Part shown: in pieces, positions 34,255-36,043 of the stretch
Layout: every line of letters starts with the position of its first letter
Numbering within the stretch: the first letter of the stretch is position 1
Assembly: GCA_003160215.1 (NCBI GenBank)
Contig: PLQW01000106.1
Coordinates: 1-36,043, forward strand
Direction of reading: 5' to 3'
Length of the DNA: 36,043 bases
Source of the DNA: Acidobacteriaceae bacterium
GTDB taxonomy: Bacteria > Acidobacteriota > Terriglobia > Terriglobales > Acidobacteriaceae
Position numbers and translations under genes: made by a program
Notes under the pieces: model-generated
Told to the model about the DNA's origin: nothing
What the model saw: the letters and a program-made list of their open reading frames with translations, nothing else
Database searches by the model: none

Positions 34255-34438
34255 AAGACTTGAGTAAGAAGACCGAGTGCCCCGGGCACGACACAACGGC
34301 GGCCAGGAGAGAATCCCTGTGCCGTCCCCGGAGGGCTCGACTCTCTTTCCCACGCCACCCACGGTTCAACCACCCCAACCCGCACGACGCCAGCGCGGGC
34401 CGGGGACCCGGTGAAACCGTGGGCTATCATCTTTCGCG

Positions 34439-34453
34439 CCCGAGGCGCTCGGG
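34439..34453. repeat. CCCGAG-GCG-CTCGGG hairpin, copy 2
   Basis: Identical to 34060-34074, with the same flanking bases on both sides. Confidence 0.6.
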
Positions 34454-34476
34454 TTCCGCTCGTAAAGCAGTGGTTA

Positions 34477-34547
34477 GGGGCTAGGTGCTAGGGGTTAGTG
34501 GGCCAGCAAGATTTGGCTGACGGCTGAGAGCTGACGGCTGACGGCTG
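34477..34547. repeat. Heptamer-type simple repeats (GGGGCTAG/GGGGTTAG and GCTGACG)
   Basis: A run of GGGGCTAGGTGCTAGGGGTT followed by repeated CTGACGGCTGA units. The reverse complement of the first type closes the window (about 36009-36043). Confidence 0.6.
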
Positions 34548-34576
34548 AAAAGCAGGTCCCTCCGCTCGGACTAAAG

Positions 34577-34630
34577 TCCTCGGCCGGGATGACAACGTTG
34601 ACCTACCAACGAATGAATGCTGACGGCTGA
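34577..34630 (+). repeat. 54-bp dispersed repeat, copy 1
   Basis: 47 of 54 positions match 35882-35935; the shared core is CTACCAACGAATGAATGC. The two copies flank the PEP-CTERM gene in direct orientation. Confidence 0.7.
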
Positions 34631-34696
34631 TTGCTGAACGTTGACAGAGCCGGTTCGTGCCATATCCAACACCTTTGAAATTAGCTAGTTAGCCAG

Positions 34697-34751
34697 ATCA
34701 CCCAAAAATCACCCACAGATCACCTGCAGATCACCCACAAATCACCGGTGG
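34697..34751 (+). repeat. Five tandem 11-bp ATCACCCACAA-type units
   Basis: Units: ATCACCCAAAA, ATCACCCACAG, ATCACCTGCAG, ATCACCCACAA, ATCACCGGTGG. Every unit starts with ATCACC and the period is exactly 11 bp, one helical turn. The array ends 200 bp before the PEP-CTERM start codon. There are no spacers, so it is not CRISPR; it could be an iteron-like protein-binding array. Confidence 0.75.
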
Positions 34752-34951
34752 TGCATTGAACCCGCCAGCGAGCTGACCTATTGTGCGCTCACGAGAGCGG
34801 GAAATTGCGAAAGCTACCTACTCTCAAAGGGGAACGCTTCCGGAGGTGGAAGAACCATCCCGCCTCCGGAAAGCGGGGCAAGTCCCAAACCACAACCCGG
34901 CGCCGTGCGACTTCGACCGACGCCACAACCCATGACCACAAGGAGGTCACC

Positions 34952-35680
34952 ATGAAAACCCAAATGATGCGTAAAGGCTTCAGCTCCACTAGCGAAATCT
35001 CAAAACTCGACACAACCAGAAAGACAATGAAAAACCTAAGACTCAGAATTTCTGCCGCGGCTCTTTGCTGCCTGGCGATGGTCATTGGAGGTGCGGTGTT
35101 GCCTTGCGCGGCCGAATCGGTCTTGACTACTGGAAGCATAATCGTCGCCACTCCCATACCGGGATTGGATTGGAACGGGTCGCCTCAGACCAACCCGAAC
35201 ACAATCCTGGCAAACTCAACCCTCTTCGGCACCGGCGCCTTCGGTCTAAACCTCAACTTTGCGCCGGATGGCTTTGCCTCGACCGAGTACGGCATTACGT
35301 GGAACATGACCAACAACAGCGGCTTGGACTGGTACTCGATGCACTTCACGCTGCAATACGCGCCGTTGGAAGACTTTTCGATGACCTTCGACGCGGGTGA
35401 AGGCCTTGCGAACCAACCCGGCAACACGAAGGGGTATGGCCTCGACAATTGGAGCGACACCAATATCGACTTCTCCGGCGGAGCCATCTCCGGAAGCGGC
35501 GGGACCGTAAGCTTCTTCCTCCCGTTGGACGCTAACGGCAAGTGCTGCAGCGGCAACTTCATTGTCTGGGCGACCCCGGACTACAGCCCCGGCACCACTC
35601 CCGAACCCAGCAGCCTTGCGCTGTTCGGTTCCGGGATCCTCGGTGTTGGCGGATTGCTGCGAAGGCGCTTCCTTGGATGA
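34952..35680 (+). CDS. PEP-CTERM sorting-domain protein
   Basis: 242 residues. ATG 34952 has a perfect AGGAGG five bases upstream. Residues 26-54 form a signal peptide (MKNLRLRISAAALCCLAMV onward), so 25 hydrophilic residues precede it; ATG 35027 would remove them but has a weaker SD. The body is a secreted beta-rich domain. The C-terminus is TPEPSSLALFGSGILGVGGL followed by an Arg cluster, the PEP-CTERM sorting signal recognised by exosortase (EpsH/XrtA) for processing and surface or EPS attachment. No exosortase is in the window. It is flanked by repeats, with a degenerate copy of its leader downstream (35774). Confidence 0.85.
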   Translation: MKTQMMRKGFSSTSEISKLDTTRKTMKNLRLRISAAALCCLAMVIGGAVLPCAAESVLTTGSIIVATPIPGLDWNGSPQTNPNTILANSTLFGTGAFGLNLNFAPDGFASTEYGITWNMTNNSGLDWYSMHFTLQYAPLEDFSMTFDAGEGLANQPGNTKGYGLDNWSDTNIDFSGGAISGSGGTVSFFLPLDANGKCCSGNFIVWATPDYSPGTTPEPSSLALFGSGILGVGGLLRRRFLG

Positions 35681-35776
35681 TGCGGGGGCTACTCGATGGG
35701 ATGCTTTCCGTCCCGGTGAGGGGCAGCTTCGCGGTGAAGTTGCTCCTCACTCTCAGCCAAAAGCACCTCCCGGCCC

Positions 35777-35935
35777 ATGACCAAAGAGGTCATCATCAAA
35801 ACGCGGACTACCAAACAAAACGCCGAGACAATCGCAATGTGGCTGAAAAACGCGAACGCTTTGCCTTGGGTCGTCGCGGGATCCTCGCTCGGGCTGACAA
35901 CGTCGATCTACCAACGAATGAATGCCGACCGCTGA
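35777..35935 (+). CDS. Possible 52-residue ORF containing a repeat copy
   Basis: A frame from ATG 35777 to TGA 35935 reads MTKEVIIKTRTTKQNAETIA and continues to TTSIYQRMNADR. Its last 18 codons are the 54-bp repeat. In the other copy (34577-34630) the same frame also reads TTLTYQRMNADG and then TGA. The start region resembles the leader of the PEP-CTERM gene (CCCATGACCA...GAGGTCA). There is no clear SD. It may be a decayed duplicate of the leader fused to a repeat rather than a gene. Confidence 0.25.
   Translation: MTKEVIIKTRTTKQNAETIAMWLKNANALPWVVAGSSLGLTTSIYQRMNADR
35882..35935 (+). repeat. 54-bp dispersed repeat, copy 2
   Basis: Direct copy of 34577-34630 with seven differences; followed by CTGACGG/CTGACCG heptamer runs up to about 35970. 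Confidence 0.7.
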
Positions 35936-36000
35936 ATGCCGAAAGCTGACGGCTGACCGCTGAAACCTGACCGCCAACTGTCAAGGAAGACGAGAACTCC

Positions 36001-36043
36001 TGAACTAATCCCTAGCCCCTGACCCCTATTCCCTAACCCCTAT
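36001..36043. repeat. CCCTAGCCCC/CCCTAACCCC run at window end
   Basis: Repeated CCTAACCCC-like units, the reverse complement of the run near 34477. It continues past the window edge. Confidence 0.5.

Larger units (their letters stand above)
33407..34780. other. Gene-poor, repeat- and hairpin-rich region
   Basis: Over 1.3 kb without an intact gene. It holds GTCATTACGAGC-type elements, a relic of a small gene, several strong hairpins, heptamer runs (GCTGACG, GGGGTTAG) and an 11-bp tandem array; these are listed separately. Open frames here lack motifs and start sites. Confidence 0.6.

Noticed and set aside
33834..34430. 198-codon minus-strand frame
   Set aside because: It runs through hairpins and dispersed repeats and has no protein-like motif.
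34697..34751. Possible CRISPR array
   Set aside because: Units are 11 bp with no spacers and no cas genes are nearby.

Overview
The window reads as chromosome of an acidobacterium (Acidobacteriota, Koribacter/Terriglobia-like). Reasons are the GC-rich genes with frequent GTG/TTG starts behind good Shine-Dalgarno (SD) sequences, a PEP-CTERM protein, small basic proteins of the kind I recall from that phylum (12892-13074, 29691-29831), a haem-binding CxxCH protein of the Haem_bd type, and REP-like palindromes of the GCGGGCCT/AGGCCCGC kind. The assignment is inference; no rRNA or marker gene is present.

Left part (1-12.2 kb): a surface-polysaccharide region on the minus strand. A 1781-residue protein (methyltransferase, coiled coil, two GT-A domains, C-terminal GT-B-like domain), a GT2 glycosyltransferase and a GT39/ArnT-like membrane glycosyltransferase form one operon. 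It is followed by a strip of broken mobile DNA: an IS1380-like N-terminal piece, an IS5-like C-terminal piece, an IS3 orfB end and a large serine recombinase piece. Among these sit an intact methyltransferase-glycosyltransferase gene on the plus strand and an Smr-domain gene. The strip ends in the 3' half of a selenocysteine tRNA gene (12178-12243), which looks like an attachment-site scar of an island lying to its left.

Middle (12.6-23.9 kb): a small basic protein, a Met/His-rich outer-membrane-type protein, and an OmpR-type regulator with its histidine kinase on the minus strand. Divergent from these is a tripartite RND efflux operon: TolC-like protein, lipoprotein adaptor, RND pump and a YVTN beta-propeller protein. 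A 151-bp element with 26-bp inverted ends lies in the divergent control region.

Right part (23.9-33.4 kb): minus-strand genes for a CPBP membrane protease, a DinB-like secreted protein, a STAS-pseudoreceiver protein, two TatA/B-type proteins and a large secreted protein. Next come an OB-like exported protein, a YdcF protein, an RsbW-like kinase with a STAS partner, and an operon for an outer-membrane protein, a cytochrome c and a Haem_bd protein. A Fur-family regulator is divergent from that operon, with a strong palindrome between them.

Far right (33.4-36.0 kb): repeat-rich DNA with hairpins, GTCATTACGAGC-type elements, an 11-bp tandem array and CTGACGG-type heptamer runs, surrounding one PEP-CTERM gene.
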